Below, piece after piece: positions 34,843 to 43,630 of a stretch of 64,000 nucleotides of DNA (positions within the stretch are counted from its first letter, which is position 1; the number at the start of each line of letters is the position of its first letter). The stretch comes from FEN-1297 sp963843605 (GTDB lineage Bacteria > Bacteroidota > Ignavibacteria > Ignavibacteriales > Ignavibacteriaceae). The DNA is taken from NCBI GenBank assembly GCA_963843605.1, contig CAWJLA010000002.1:310001-374000 (forward strand). Reading direction: 5' to 3'. The translations under genes were made by a program, and so were the position numbers. The notes under the pieces were generated by a model, which was not told where the DNA came from, ran no database searches, and saw only the letters and a list, made by a program, of their open reading frames with translations.

Positions 34843-35556
34843 TTAAATATCTCCTGTTATCGGTCTGATAACTACCTCTTCAGGGACCATGTTTCCCTTC
34901 TGAAGATAAACCCAGACAATAAGTCTTGCAAGATCCTCTCCGGTAAGCATTTGCTCCGATTTTTCTTTTCTTACCTCGGCGGGCCACATCGAAGTTTCGG
35001 TAGCTCCGGGAATTATATTCACAATCTTTATATTGGAGGTCCTTAATTCCTCGCGGATGGAATTTGTATAACCCAGCAGTCCCATTTTAGAAGCGGCATA
35101 AGCACTGCTGTTGGTAAATACTTTTTTAGTTACAATTGAAAGTATATTAATAATTGTTCCACCTCCCTGCTCAATCATATGTGGCAGTAAGTATTTTATA
35201 GAATATATTGCACCCAAGAGATTTGTATTAATGATGTCATTTATTTCCTGGATTGAATTTGCTTCCGCTTTTTTAAAAGAAGTAATTCCGGCATTGTTGA
35301 TAAGGCAATCGATATGATGCTCGGAAGTAATTTTTTTTACAGTTTGATCAACATTTGCTGCGGAAGCCACATTGCATGGAAATATCTCTGCACTGAGTTT
35401 TTCTTTTGATAATTCCGAATTCAGTCTTTCCAGTTCGGTTACTCTTCTAGCCGAAACAAATACATTAGTACCGACTCGTGCAAATTCCATTGCGGTTGCT
35501 TTACCTATTCCCGAACTTGCGCCGGTTATCCATATTCCGGATTTTTTTTGTGCCAT
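34843..35556 (-). CDS. Sepiapterin-reductase-like SDR
   Basis: This 237-residue SDR has TGASSGIGKA (about 11-20), NNAG (about 88-91) and YAASK (about 153-157). Its C-terminal half follows the Chlorobium tepidum sepiapterin reductase closely from memory: PGATETSMWP against PGAVYTPMWG, and EEVVIRPITGDI against EEIILRPTSGDI at the very end. That enzyme completes tetrahydrobiopterin-type pterins. Context agrees: folE and PTPS lie immediately upstream (TAATG overlap with folE). Assignment as sepiapterin reductase is strong inference. Confidence 0.78.
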   Translation of the reverse strand: MAQKKSGIWITGASSGIGKATAMEFARVGTNVFVSARRVTELERLNSELSKEKLSAEIFPCNVASAANVDQTVKKITSEHHIDCLINNAGITSFKKAEANSIQEINDIINTNLLGAIYSIKYLLPHMIEQGGGTIINILSIVTKKVFTNSSAYAASKMGLLGYTNSIREELRTSNIKIVNIIPGATETSMWPAEVRKEKSEQMLTGEDLARLIVWVYLQKGNMVPEEVVIRPITGDI

Positions 35557-36128
35557 TATAAATTTTTCATAGATATCAGATTAAAAAACTCTGCCCTTGT
35601 TCTCGCATCATCCTTAAACAAACCGTGCACGGCGCTTGCCGTTGCCGATGAATTCTGTTTTTCAACGCCCCGCATCATCATACACATATGATACGCTTCG
35701 GAAACTACGGCAACACCTTTAGGTTGTATGTATTTATTAATAGTATCGGCAATTTGCTGCGTCATTCTTTCCTGCACCTGCAACCTCCTGGCAAAAACAT
35801 CGACAATCCTGGGTATCTTACTTAATCCAATAATTTTGCCGTCGGGTAAATAAGCTATATGTATCTTTCCGAAAAAAGGAAGCATATGATGTTCGCATAA
35901 ACTGTAAAAATCAATATTCTTGACAAGAACCATTTCATCGTATTTTTCAGTGAATATTGCCCCATTTAATACTTTTGAAATATCTTTATTGTATCCTGCA
36001 GTCAGAAAGCCGTATGCTTCCGCAACACGTTTAGGTGTACCGGCCAAACCTTCTCTTTCCGGATTCTCGCCTATTTCGAGCAATAATTTTTTAGTAAGAT
36101 CTTTAACTACTTCTAAATTCAAACTCAT
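35556..36128 (-). CDS. folE: GTP cyclohydrolase I
   Basis: This 190-residue enzyme converts GTP to dihydroneopterin triphosphate, the entry to folate and biopterin. Family signatures are NPEREGLAGTPKRVAEAY (about 19-36), the zinc ligands in SLCEHHMLPFFGK (about 77-89) and LSKIPRIVDVFARRLQVQERMT. Full length. It overlaps the PTPS gene by 4 bp (ATGA) and the sepiapterin-reductase-like gene by 1 bp. Confidence 0.96.
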   Translation of the reverse strand: MSLNLEVVKDLTKKLLLEIGENPEREGLAGTPKRVAEAYGFLTAGYNKDISKVLNGAIFTEKYDEMVLVKNIDFYSLCEHHMLPFFGKIHIAYLPDGKIIGLSKIPRIVDVFARRLQVQERMTQQIADTINKYIQPKGVAVVSEAYHMCMMMRGVEKQNSSATASAVHGLFKDDARTRAEFFNLISMKNL

Positions 36129-36532
36129 TCTCCTTTGTATTCGAAATAATTATTTTCGGTTTCATATATTTTAACGGAAAACAATTTGCCGTTAGGAATC
36201 TTATCTACCAACTGTTTCCAGATTGCAACAGTAATATTTTCAGCCGTAGGTATTAATCCTTTCATAAATACTGTTTCCGTATTAAGATTTTTATGATCTA
36301 CATGTTTAATAACATTTTCAATAATAATATTTTTCAACTTTTTCAGGTCGATTAAATAACCGGTTTCCGAGTCTATTTCCCCCGAGACAACTATCTCCAG
36401 AATATAATTATGACCGTGCCAGTTCGGGTTGCTGCATTTTCCAAAAATCCTCGTGTTCTCTTCATCAGTGAACTTAGGATTATAAAGCCGGTGAGCGGCA
36501 CTGAAAGTTTCTCTCCTGGTTGCATATACCAT
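36125..36532 (-). CDS. 6-pyruvoyl-tetrahydropterin synthase
   Basis: This 135-residue PTPS/QueD-fold enzyme has zinc-binding histidines in FSAAHRL and HGHNY, and catalytic Cys in FGKCSNPNWHGHNY. That motif, and the C-terminal YETENNYFEYKGE, are closer to eukaryotic-type PTPS than to bacterial QueD (which lacks the NPN insertion). With folE and a sepiapterin-reductase-like SDR in the same operon, biopterin synthesis is more likely than queuosine. Confidence 0.87.
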   Translation of the reverse strand: MVYATRRETFSAAHRLYNPKFTDEENTRIFGKCSNPNWHGHNYILEIVVSGEIDSETGYLIDLKKLKNIIIENVIKHVDHKNLNTETVFMKGLIPTAENITVAIWKQLVDKIPNGKLFSVKIYETENNYFEYKGE

Positions 36533-36550
36533 TTTATTCCCCGGTTATTG

Positions 36551-37009
36551 TCAACTTTTTAATGCTTGCATTATTTCTTTATTATGATCAGGCACCTTAA
36601 CCTTGTTAAATATTTTTTTTATCTTGCCTTGGCCGTCGATAATATATGTAGTTCGTTCCACCCCCATATATTTTCTTCCATACATACTTTTTTCTTTCCA
36701 CACACCGTAACTTTTCAGGACTTCCTTATTCTCATCGCTTAGTAATGTAAAGGGTAAATTATATTTTTCTGCAAACTTTTTATGGGAATCGGATGAATCA
36801 GGGCTTACTCCCAATATAACTGCATCAAGGTTTTTGAATGCCGGGAATTCGTCTCTAAAATTGCATGCTTCGGCAGTGCAGCCTGAAGTGTTATCTTTTG
36901 GATAAAAATAAAGGACAACATTTTTCCCTTTGAAGTCATTCAATGAAACGGATTTGCCGTTCTGATCCTTTAATTTGAAAGCCGGCGCTTTTTTCCCTTC
37001 TTCGAGCAT
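36551..37009 (-). CDS. bcp: Thioredoxin-dependent peroxiredoxin (BCP type)
   Basis: This protein of about 152 residues is of the BCP/PrxQ subfamily: YPKDNTSGCTAEACNFRD carries the peroxidatic Cys and, five residues on, a resolving Cys, as in E. coli BCP. The ATG at 37009 is preferred over the longer frame because AAGGAG lies 9 nt upstream and the product starts at the usual MLEEGKKAPAF. It lies 18 bp upstream of the PTPS gene. Confidence 0.92.
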   Translation of the reverse strand: MLEEGKKAPAFKLKDQNGKSVSLNDFKGKNVVLYFYPKDNTSGCTAEACNFRDEFPAFKNLDAVILGVSPDSSDSHKKFAEKYNLPFTLLSDENKEVLKSYGVWKEKSMYGRKYMGVERTTYIIDGQGKIKKIFNKVKVPDHNKEIMQALKS

Positions 37010-37059
37010 GAATATTTTCTCCTTAAAATTTTCTAATCTCAAAACTAATTTAAACAGGT

Positions 37060-37380
37060 TTAATATTTTGCGATTGTTCCGTCTACCTCATCAACCCACG
37101 CATCGATTCCTCCCTTTAGATTAATTAAATTCTTAAAGCCGGAATTAAAAAGATAAGAACATACTCTCAAACTTCTAACGCCTTTATGACAGTATACTAT
37201 TATTTTTTCTTTTCGATCTAGCGACGGAACGAATTTCACGAAACGGCTAAGGGGCATTAACTCTGAACCGGGTATCCGGGCAATCTCATATTCCCATTCT
37301 TCCCTAACGTCAATGAGCCTTATTTTTTCCCCGGACTGTAATAATTCCTTAATCTTTGTTGGAGATAAGCTTTGAATCAT
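37060..37380 (-). CDS. Rhodanese-like sulfurtransferase
   Basis: This 106-residue single rhodanese domain has the active-site loop YCHKGVRS (Cys at about residue 75) and the conserved IDVREEWEYEIARIPGS near the N-terminus. The six-residue loop is of the thiosulfate or persulfide-transfer type (GlpE/PspE-like). It lies between two peroxiredoxin genes. Confidence 0.88.
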   Translation of the reverse strand: MIQSLSPTKIKELLQSGEKIRLIDVREEWEYEIARIPGSELMPLSRFVKFVPSLDRKEKIIVYCHKGVRSLRVCSYLFNSGFKNLINLKGGIDAWVDEVDGTIAKY

Positions 37381-37386
37381 AAACGT

Positions 37387-37866
37387 CTATTTCAATTTTT
37401 CCAGTGTATCTTTTATGGCTTTATAATCCGGCTGATCTCCGGGTGATGGACAAATTTCAGAATATTTTATTCTACCGTCTTTTCCCACAACAAATGCAGA
37501 TCGTTTCGCAACACCTTTGTAATCATATTTACCAGGGGCAAAAACATCATAAAGGGAATCATATTTTGGAGCAGTTTGTTTATTAAAATCACTAAGTAAA
37601 TTAAAATCCAGTGAATTTTTTTCCGACCACATTTTCAGTGTGTAATGACTGTCTACACTTATTCCGAGTATTTCGGCATCAAGTTCTTTAAAATTATTCA
37701 GATTATCTCTCATATAATTCATTTCGGCAGTGCATACCGATGAATTGGCAAACGGGAAGAATAAAATTACTACATTTTTTCCCGAAAATTGATTTAATGA
37801 AATTTCATCCCCATCCTGGTTTTTTAAAGAAAATTCAGGCGCTAAACCATCCTTTTTTAATGTCAT
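37387..37866 (-). CDS. Peroxiredoxin (AhpC/TSA family)
   Basis: This 159-residue thioredoxin-fold peroxidase has FFPFANSSVCTAEMNYMRDN with the peroxidatic Cys (about residue 49). There is no second Cys nearby, so it is a 1-Cys type or uses an external thiol. It resembles the AhpE/1-Cys group. It is the first gene of the peroxiredoxin-rhodanese-BCP-pterin run, with 6 bp to the rhodanese gene. Confidence 0.87.
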   Translation of the reverse strand: MTLKKDGLAPEFSLKNQDGDEISLNQFSGKNVVILFFPFANSSVCTAEMNYMRDNLNNFKELDAEILGISVDSHYTLKMWSEKNSLDFNLLSDFNKQTAPKYDSLYDVFAPGKYDYKGVAKRSAFVVGKDGRIKYSEICPSPGDQPDYKAIKDTLEKLK

Positions 37867-38087
37867 TATTTCAACCTCAGTCTCTTATATAATGATTTAA
37901 ATATTAATTTGCAATCGAATCTAAATTCTATTCTTAACGCGATAAAATTACCTAATTATCAATGTACATTCAAGTTAGAGAGCCAGCAATAACATCTAAA
38001 GCACATAACAAATATTTTTCGATAAAAGTTCAATCAACGGACTTTTTTCTATTACCGGCAACCGTAAGTAAATTTTATTCAGGAAAA

Positions 38088-38906
38088 TTAAAGCAGTTTT
38101 TTCTTTTTTGTCCAGCTAAAAAAACCTTTCTCCAACTGCTCAAACGAATCAATCGCAAAAAGTACTGGTTGCAGATGCCATACGTCGTATTCCTGCGAAA
38201 CAATTTTCTCGGGGTCGAAAGGTATAACCGAAACATTATTTGAGAGCGCATGCTGAACCTCACTGAGGGATGAAATTATACCGGCACCGTATAATCTAAT
38301 CCCTTCTTTCTTTTTTATCAAACCGAACTCAACTGTAAACCAATGAAATGTTTCCAGGTATTTTCTGTCCTTGCTTGTAGCATGCAATGCCGCCTCTCCG
38401 AATTTTTGATAGAACAAAGCAAAATGAGGATCTGTCAAAAGCGGCATATGACCGAATATATCATGGAACATATCGGGGGCCGGAGTATAATCCAGTTCAT
38501 CTTTGCCCCTAATATAATCGGTTGACGGAAAGACTTTCCGTTTAAGAAATGCAAAAAAATCTTCAACATCAATCAAACCGGGAACTCTTGCAACCGTCCA
38601 GCCTGTTGTTCTTTTTAATACGGCACTTAACTCGCGCAGTGAAGGAATTTTTTCCGAAGATAATTTCAACTGCTTTACACCGTGCAAATATTCATCGCAG
38701 GCCTTACCGGGCAGGTGTTTCATTTGTCTTAAGTATAATAATTTCCAGGTTCCAATATCCGATTTGGAATATTCCGGATATTCTATTTCTTTATCTTCAG
38801 GAACCGGCCCAATAAGTTTCAGCGGTACACATCGGGAATCTATGCCATCCTTCGCTGCTTTTTCATATGCGGAGAAAGAGTTTATCGAATTTTTAGATCT
38901 ACTCAT
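38088..38906 (-). CDS. phhA: Phenylalanine 4-hydroxylase
   Basis: This 272-residue biopterin-dependent aromatic amino-acid hydroxylase has the iron ligands in DMFHDIFGHMPLL (two His) and the Glu in FTVEFGLIKKKEG, followed by LYGAGIISSLSE. It uses tetrahydrobiopterin, iron and oxygen to make tyrosine from phenylalanine. It lies upstream of, and on the same strand as, the pterin operon, so cofactor and enzyme are encoded side by side. No pterin-4a-carbinolamine dehydratase gene is seen in the window. Confidence 0.92.
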   Translation of the reverse strand: MSRSKNSINSFSAYEKAAKDGIDSRCVPLKLIGPVPEDKEIEYPEYSKSDIGTWKLLYLRQMKHLPGKACDEYLHGVKQLKLSSEKIPSLRELSAVLKRTTGWTVARVPGLIDVEDFFAFLKRKVFPSTDYIRGKDELDYTPAPDMFHDIFGHMPLLTDPHFALFYQKFGEAALHATSKDRKYLETFHWFTVEFGLIKKKEGIRLYGAGIISSLSEVQHALSNNVSVIPFDPEKIVSQEYDVWHLQPVLFAIDSFEQLEKGFFSWTKKKKLL

Positions 38907-39147
38907 TTTTTCCTCCTTCCCGAATTTACCGGCTTTTGACCGTTTGTCCGAGTAGAATTATATTATTGAAGTTTGATTATAAAATATCAAACTTTGAACT
39001 AAGATAATCAGAAAACACTTATTTTTTCCGTAATTTATATCACCTATAAAGAACAGATAAATATGCGGTATATTGTATAAAAGGGAAATATAAAATTCAC
39101 CTTGGAATAAATTTAATTCCTATTCTCAAATTTAATGGAGATGTTAA

Positions 39148-39744
39148 ATGTGCGGACGATTTGAAACAACGCCGTCTTTACAGACGCTTGTAGCGATATT
39201 AAAAAACCATAACATCGATGTAGAATTACGTCTGGATAATACACACGGTAAAACTTTAAATATTGCGCCTTCCGAGGAAATATTTTCTATTTACAATTCA
39301 AATAAGAATTTATATCTCTCTAAAATAGGATGGGGTATTAAATTCACTCCTGACTCCCCGTTAATTTTCAATTCCCGTATAGAAACCATAAAAGAGAAGA
39401 AATTTTGGGGTAATTTATTTGATAAGAACCGAGCACTTGTACCAATGACGGGCTTTTATGAATGGAAAAAAGAAAAAAATAATAAGGTACCTTACAGAAT
39501 TTATCTGCCGGACGAAGAAATGTTCTTTGTCCCCGCACTCTTCCATACAGACATTAATAAAAATATTTCCGCATCATTAATTACAACAACACCGAATGAT
39601 TTCATAAAAAGTATTCACCACCGGATGCCGGTAATATTAAAAATAAGCGAAGGTGTAACTTATTTGAAGTCCGATAAGAAAATTATATTTGATATGTGTG
39701 TACCTTATAATGGAGAAATGGAAATTGAAAAAGCCGAAATTTAG
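39148..39744 (+). CDS. SOS response-associated peptidase (SRAP/HMCES/YedK)
   Basis: This 198-residue SRAP protein has catalytic Cys2 (MCGRFE) that crosslinks to abasic sites in single-stranded DNA, plus GFYEWKK (about 106-112) and the active-site His in HHRMPVIL (about 155). It protects abasic sites during replication. The SD GGAG precedes the ATG by about 8 nt. A bit shorter than the usual 220 or so residues but with all key motifs. Confidence 0.93.
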   Translation: MCGRFETTPSLQTLVAILKNHNIDVELRLDNTHGKTLNIAPSEEIFSIYNSNKNLYLSKIGWGIKFTPDSPLIFNSRIETIKEKKFWGNLFDKNRALVPMTGFYEWKKEKNNKVPYRIYLPDEEMFFVPALFHTDINKNISASLITTTPNDFIKSIHHRMPVILKISEGVTYLKSDKKIIFDMCVPYNGEMEIEKAEI

Positions 39745-39798
39745 AACAGCAAAAAACAAGGACAAAATATTTTTTATCCGGCATAAAAATTAAAATTA

Positions 39799-40170
39799 TT
39801 ACTGTTCTTTTTGATCCAAGAATTTTTCCGCTTCAGCTAATGTAGGTACGTATTTTAATTTGTATGAATCTACCGCTAAGGAATTATTAGCGAATTGAAT
39901 CAATCCTTCTTTCGAATCGCCGACGACCCTGACAATACGGTTGACATTATTTGCTATCAGAAAATTCATTATTTCCTGTAATATTTTCCCGGCTTCTTCC
40001 TGCCCGTGAATAAACCGTGAAATATCATTTACCAGGTCAAAATCAGGCTGAAGATCTTTTACTTCATCAGCAAGGACTTCTTTAATTTTTTTTGCTTCGG
40101 CAATGGATATTATTCCGCTCACCGACATATAAAGTCTGTTTTTACCAATATCTTTTTTAATTCTATACAT
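39799..40170 (-). CDS. STAS-like hypothetical protein
   Basis: This 123-residue protein has a SpoIIAA/STAS-like alternation of strands and helices (RLYMSVSGIISIAEAKKI; FDLVNDISRF; VNRIVRVVGDS; AEAEKFLD). No phospho-serine motif is evident. Possibly a small regulatory protein; function unknown. It is flanked by SRAP and murB but is not obviously co-transcribed with either. Confidence 0.5.
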   Translation of the reverse strand: MYRIKKDIGKNRLYMSVSGIISIAEAKKIKEVLADEVKDLQPDFDLVNDISRFIHGQEEAGKILQEIMNFLIANNVNRIVRVVGDSKEGLIQFANNSLAVDSYKLKYVPTLAEAEKFLDQKEQ

Positions 40171-40251
40171 TAATCCACTCCTTCATACTAGATGCTTGAA
40201 AACGTTTAACAATTTCATAAATTATTCAACATAATTTCAATTATTGTTTCA

Positions 40252-41271
40252 CTAATAAATATTTACTTCTTCCCGAAGTTCGATCCCGAACTTTGAAAGA
40301 ACCGATTCTTTTATTTTCTCGGCAACTTCCAATATCTCGGAACCAGAAGCTCCTCCGTAATTTACTAATACAAGCGATTGTTTTTCATGCGTTCCTGCTT
40401 TACCTAATCTTTTGCCTTTCCATCCGCATTTTTCAATCAACCACCCGGCAGCAAGTTTAATCAAATTTTCGTCCGTCGGGAAACTAACTATTTCAGGATA
40501 ATCTTTTTTTAATTGATTAAACTTTTCCGTTGTGATAATAGGGTTCTTAAAGAAGCTGCCCGCATTGCCGATTACGGCAGGATCAGGCAGTTTTTCCCTT
40601 CTAATTTTACAAATGACATTACTTACGTCTCTGATGGTATATGCTTCACGTCCAAGTTTTTCCAGTTCTTTTCTTACTGTACCGTATGAAACATCAATTT
40701 CAGGGTTTTTTCGGAGACTTAGCCGTACTTTTGTTATTATAAATTTATTTTTTAATTCATGTTTGAAAATACTTTCCCGGTAGCCGAAATTGCATTCTTC
40801 TGAAGAAAAATTTTTTTTTGTACCGCCGGAGATAAAATATCCTTCAAGATTCCGGAAAACATTTTTTATTTCCTGTCCGTAGGCTCCAATATTCTGCATC
40901 GGCGCAGCGCCTACGGTACCCGGAATTAAAGATAAATTTTCTAGGCCGCCCCAATTATTTTCCAGAGAATAAATAACAAGGTCGTTCCATATAACTCCGG
41001 CACCAGCTTCAACTGTTACCGAGTCTGAATCTTCATATACTTTTTTAATTCCTGCGATACTGTTCTTAATTGTTAGTCCGTCAAAATTTCCGGTTAGGAG
41101 TATATTGCTCCCGCCTCCCAAAATTATTTTTTTATTATTGCTGCTAAAAACAGGCGATGAGAATAATTCAACCAGATCTTCTTCGTAATAAATATCGGTA
41201 AAAAAACGTGTAACGGCGTCTATACCGAATGAGTTGAAATTTTTTAAAGAAAAGTTTTCGGATATTTTCAT
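40252..41271 (-). CDS. murB: UDP-N-acetylenolpyruvoylglucosamine reductase
   Basis: This 339-residue flavoenzyme of peptidoglycan precursor synthesis reduces UDP-GlcNAc-enolpyruvate to UDP-MurNAc. FAD-binding segments are KKIILGGGSNILLTG and LSLIPGTVGAAPMQNIGAYGQEI. The catalytic Ser lies in VIGNAGSFFKNP and the Glu in the C-terminal region. The length and the Tyr in NFGYRESIFKHE fit type I (E. coli-like) MurB. Confidence 0.95.
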   Translation of the reverse strand: MKISENFSLKNFNSFGIDAVTRFFTDIYYEEDLVELFSSPVFSSNNKKIILGGGSNILLTGNFDGLTIKNSIAGIKKVYEDSDSVTVEAGAGVIWNDLVIYSLENNWGGLENLSLIPGTVGAAPMQNIGAYGQEIKNVFRNLEGYFISGGTKKNFSSEECNFGYRESIFKHELKNKFIITKVRLSLRKNPEIDVSYGTVRKELEKLGREAYTIRDVSNVICKIRREKLPDPAVIGNAGSFFKNPIITTEKFNQLKKDYPEIVSFPTDENLIKLAAGWLIEKCGWKGKRLGKAGTHEKQSLVLVNYGGASGSEILEVAEKIKESVLSKFGIELREEVNIY

Positions 41272-41498
41272 TTATGTTTTAGTTGTTAAACGGAAAAATA
41301 ACTAAAATTGACTTAAAATATTAACTTAAATAAACATTCATATAATATTTCTGGCTAACTATTCAATAAGTGTGCTTATATCTTAATTAAAAATAATTTT
41401 ATTTTCGGTACAATTAAAAAAAGTTTTTATTACTTTGCATTATAATTTGAGTATGACATTAAAAGTTAAATTTATTTTTTATAAGAGAGAAAATTGAA

Positions 41499-42509
41499 AT
41501 GAGCAAATTCATACACAGTGAAGGTAATTTCGGCAAGTATACTACGACAATATTAGGAAATGAGGACACGGGCGCAAGTCTCGAAATTGCACACAGAGGT
41601 GCAACTCTATTAAAATTTAACATCCCTTATAAAGGTAGTCAAATAAATATCATTGACGGTTTTGCTACTCCGGAAGAAATGGAAGGATCAAAAGGAGCTA
41701 GAAATTGGATCATGGTTCCTTTTGCAAACAGGATAAAAAACGGCAAATACAAGTTTGACGGAAAAGAATACCAAATGGACCCCGTTCCGCCGCGAAATCA
41801 GGTTATGCACGGAATATTATCTAATGTTATTTATGATTTGCATAAGATTGAAAGCACCGAGAACTCAATAACGGCTATATTTATTACGAAAAAAATCAGG
41901 AAGGATGTCTTCAAAGGCTATCCGTTTTCCTTCGATGTTTATGTAAAATACAAACTTGAAGAAGACAAACTGACAATTTCGATTACAGGTGAAAACGTCG
42001 GAACCGAACCTGCACCGTTTTTCAGCGGCTGGCACGGCTACTTTAAAACCGGAAACAACGGAATAGACCATCTTGAATTGACCGTCGACGCAGAAAAAAT
42101 TATAGTAGTAGATAATAATTTAATACCGCAAGAGGGTGATAAAGCATTTGCCAACATTGCTAATTTCCCTACGTTGGATTTCCGAAAAGGAAGACATCCG
42201 GAGCGAAGGATTCTGGAAGACAAAAAGCTTGATACCGGTTTCGCAGATTTAATGAAACACAAAGACGGGTATTCCCGGGCGACAATTTCCGATTCCAAAA
42301 ACGGTTTAACTCTTTCAGTTTTTCAGCGCGGTGGAGTTACCTTGGTATTCACAGGCGATTCCCTGCCCAGCAGGATTAGAGAAGCAATTGCCATTGAACC
42401 GATGCAATTTATGACGAACTCGTTTAACAGGATCAAAGAAATGGAGGGGATTGTAGTTCAGCCAGGCAGGAACACCGAATTTACCTTCGGAGTCGAGATT
42501 ATTAAATAA
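41499..42509 (+). CDS. Aldose 1-epimerase family protein
   Basis: This 336-residue galactose-mutarotase-fold protein has NWIMVPFANRIKNGKYKFDGK, the His in QVMHGILSN, then GWHGYFKTG and a C-terminal region with AIEPMQFMTNSFN. These match the aldose-1-epimerase family, which interconverts sugar anomers in the cytoplasm; there is no signal peptide. A monocistronic gene with the NUDIX gene about 55 bp downstream. Confidence 0.85.
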   Translation: MSKFIHSEGNFGKYTTTILGNEDTGASLEIAHRGATLLKFNIPYKGSQINIIDGFATPEEMEGSKGARNWIMVPFANRIKNGKYKFDGKEYQMDPVPPRNQVMHGILSNVIYDLHKIESTENSITAIFITKKIRKDVFKGYPFSFDVYVKYKLEEDKLTISITGENVGTEPAPFFSGWHGYFKTGNNGIDHLELTVDAEKIIVVDNNLIPQEGDKAFANIANFPTLDFRKGRHPERRILEDKKLDTGFADLMKHKDGYSRATISDSKNGLTLSVFQRGGVTLVFTGDSLPSRIREAIAIEPMQFMTNSFNRIKEMEGIVVQPGRNTEFTFGVEIIK

Positions 42510-42564
42510 ATATTTCTTTTAATTTTTAAGTATTTAAAAGATTTCAATTTTTCGGGAATTATTA

Positions 42565-42978
42565 TTGAAGGTAGAATTTAATTTTAATCAGTCCGGTGTT
42601 ATTCCGTACCGCAGAAATAATCAGACACTGGAAATTCTTCTAATAACATCTGTAAAAAAAAAGAAATGGATCATTCCCAAAGGTTACATTGAATTTAATC
42701 TGACTGCATTCGAGTCAGCCAAAAAAGAAGCATATGAAGAAGCAGGAATTATCGGCGCAAACGAAACAATCGAACTGGGATATTTTGAAAACCAAAAAGC
42801 TATAGGCATTTGTCACACTAAAATCTTTGCACTTGAAGTTACAAAAATACTCGAGAATTACCCTGAAAAGAATATCAGGAAACGGAAATGGTTTGAATTC
42901 AAGGAAGCGGCCGCAACGGTAAGCATACCAGAAATTACTAAAATGATACTTTCACTTGAAGCTAAATTAAGAAGATAG
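42565..42978 (+). CDS. NUDIX hydrolase
   Basis: This 137-residue NUDIX protein has GYIEFNLTAFESAKKEAYEEAGI, matching the Gx5Ex7REUxEExGU box with Lys-Glu-Ala in place of Arg-Glu, near residues 39-61. The fold begins with VIPYRRNNQTLEILLITS, resembling diadenosine-polyphosphate or MutT-type hydrolases. The only in-frame start before the domain is TTG at 42565. Substrate unknown. Confidence 0.82.
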   Translation: MKVEFNFNQSGVIPYRRNNQTLEILLITSVKKKKWIIPKGYIEFNLTAFESAKKEAYEEAGIIGANETIELGYFENQKAIGICHTKIFALEVTKILENYPEKNIRKRKWFEFKEAAATVSIPEITKMILSLEAKLRR

Positions 42979-42986
42979 ACTAAAAA

Positions 42987-43616
42987 TTAGTTCTCCTTTA
43001 AGTATACATCAAGCGCCTGCCTTATTGTATCGTAATCGTATCCTCTGCCGGCTAAAAATGAAATCAATTTAATTTTTATTTTATCATCGGTAAGTTTAGT
43101 CCGGTTGAACGATTTGATTTTTTTTTGGATTAATACCACAGCATTTTCAACTTTATTACCGCCGGATAGTTTTTCTGAAATTACAAGTTCTATTATATTT
43201 CTTGATACACCCTTTTTAAGCAATTCCGATTCTAATTTAGCTTTTCCCCAAAGTTTGTTTCTTATATTTTCTTCGGCAAATTGTGAAGCGAACTCATAAT
43301 CGTTCAGATAGTTTTTACCGGATAAATCGTTAATTACCTCGTCTATTAAATCATCGTCATAATCTTTCTGCCGAAGTTTGGTCTTAAGCTCTTTTACAGA
43401 ATGAAGCCTTCTCCCAAGGTAACGGAAAGCTTTTTGCTTCAGATGAAAGAGCCTGTTTTCTTTTATTAAAGATGAAAAAAGGCCTTCGGAAACCTCATCG
43501 TTTCTCCTCAGGCCGCTTTTCACAAATATTTCGTTAGAAAGAAATAAAACTTCACCGTTATCAAAACTGATCGTTACACTCTTTTCGTCCTTTTTTACAA
43601 TATTACTAACTTTCAT
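42987..43616 (-). CDS. recX: Regulatory protein RecX
   Basis: This 209-residue RecX-family protein consists of helical repeats (YLGRRLHSVKELKTKLRQKDYDDDLIDEVINDL; LNDYEFASQFAEENI; GRGYDYDTIRQALDVY). It caps and inhibits RecA filaments. It lies 14 bp after recA on the same strand, the standard pairing. Confidence 0.92.
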   Translation of the reverse strand: MKVSNIVKKDEKSVTISFDNGEVLFLSNEIFVKSGLRRNDEVSEGLFSSLIKENRLFHLKQKAFRYLGRRLHSVKELKTKLRQKDYDDDLIDEVINDLSGKNYLNDYEFASQFAEENIRNKLWGKAKLESELLKKGVSRNIIELVISEKLSGGNKVENAVVLIQKKIKSFNRTKLTDDKIKIKLISFLAGRGYDYDTIRQALDVYLKEN

Positions 43617-43630
43617 ATAAACAAAAAAAA

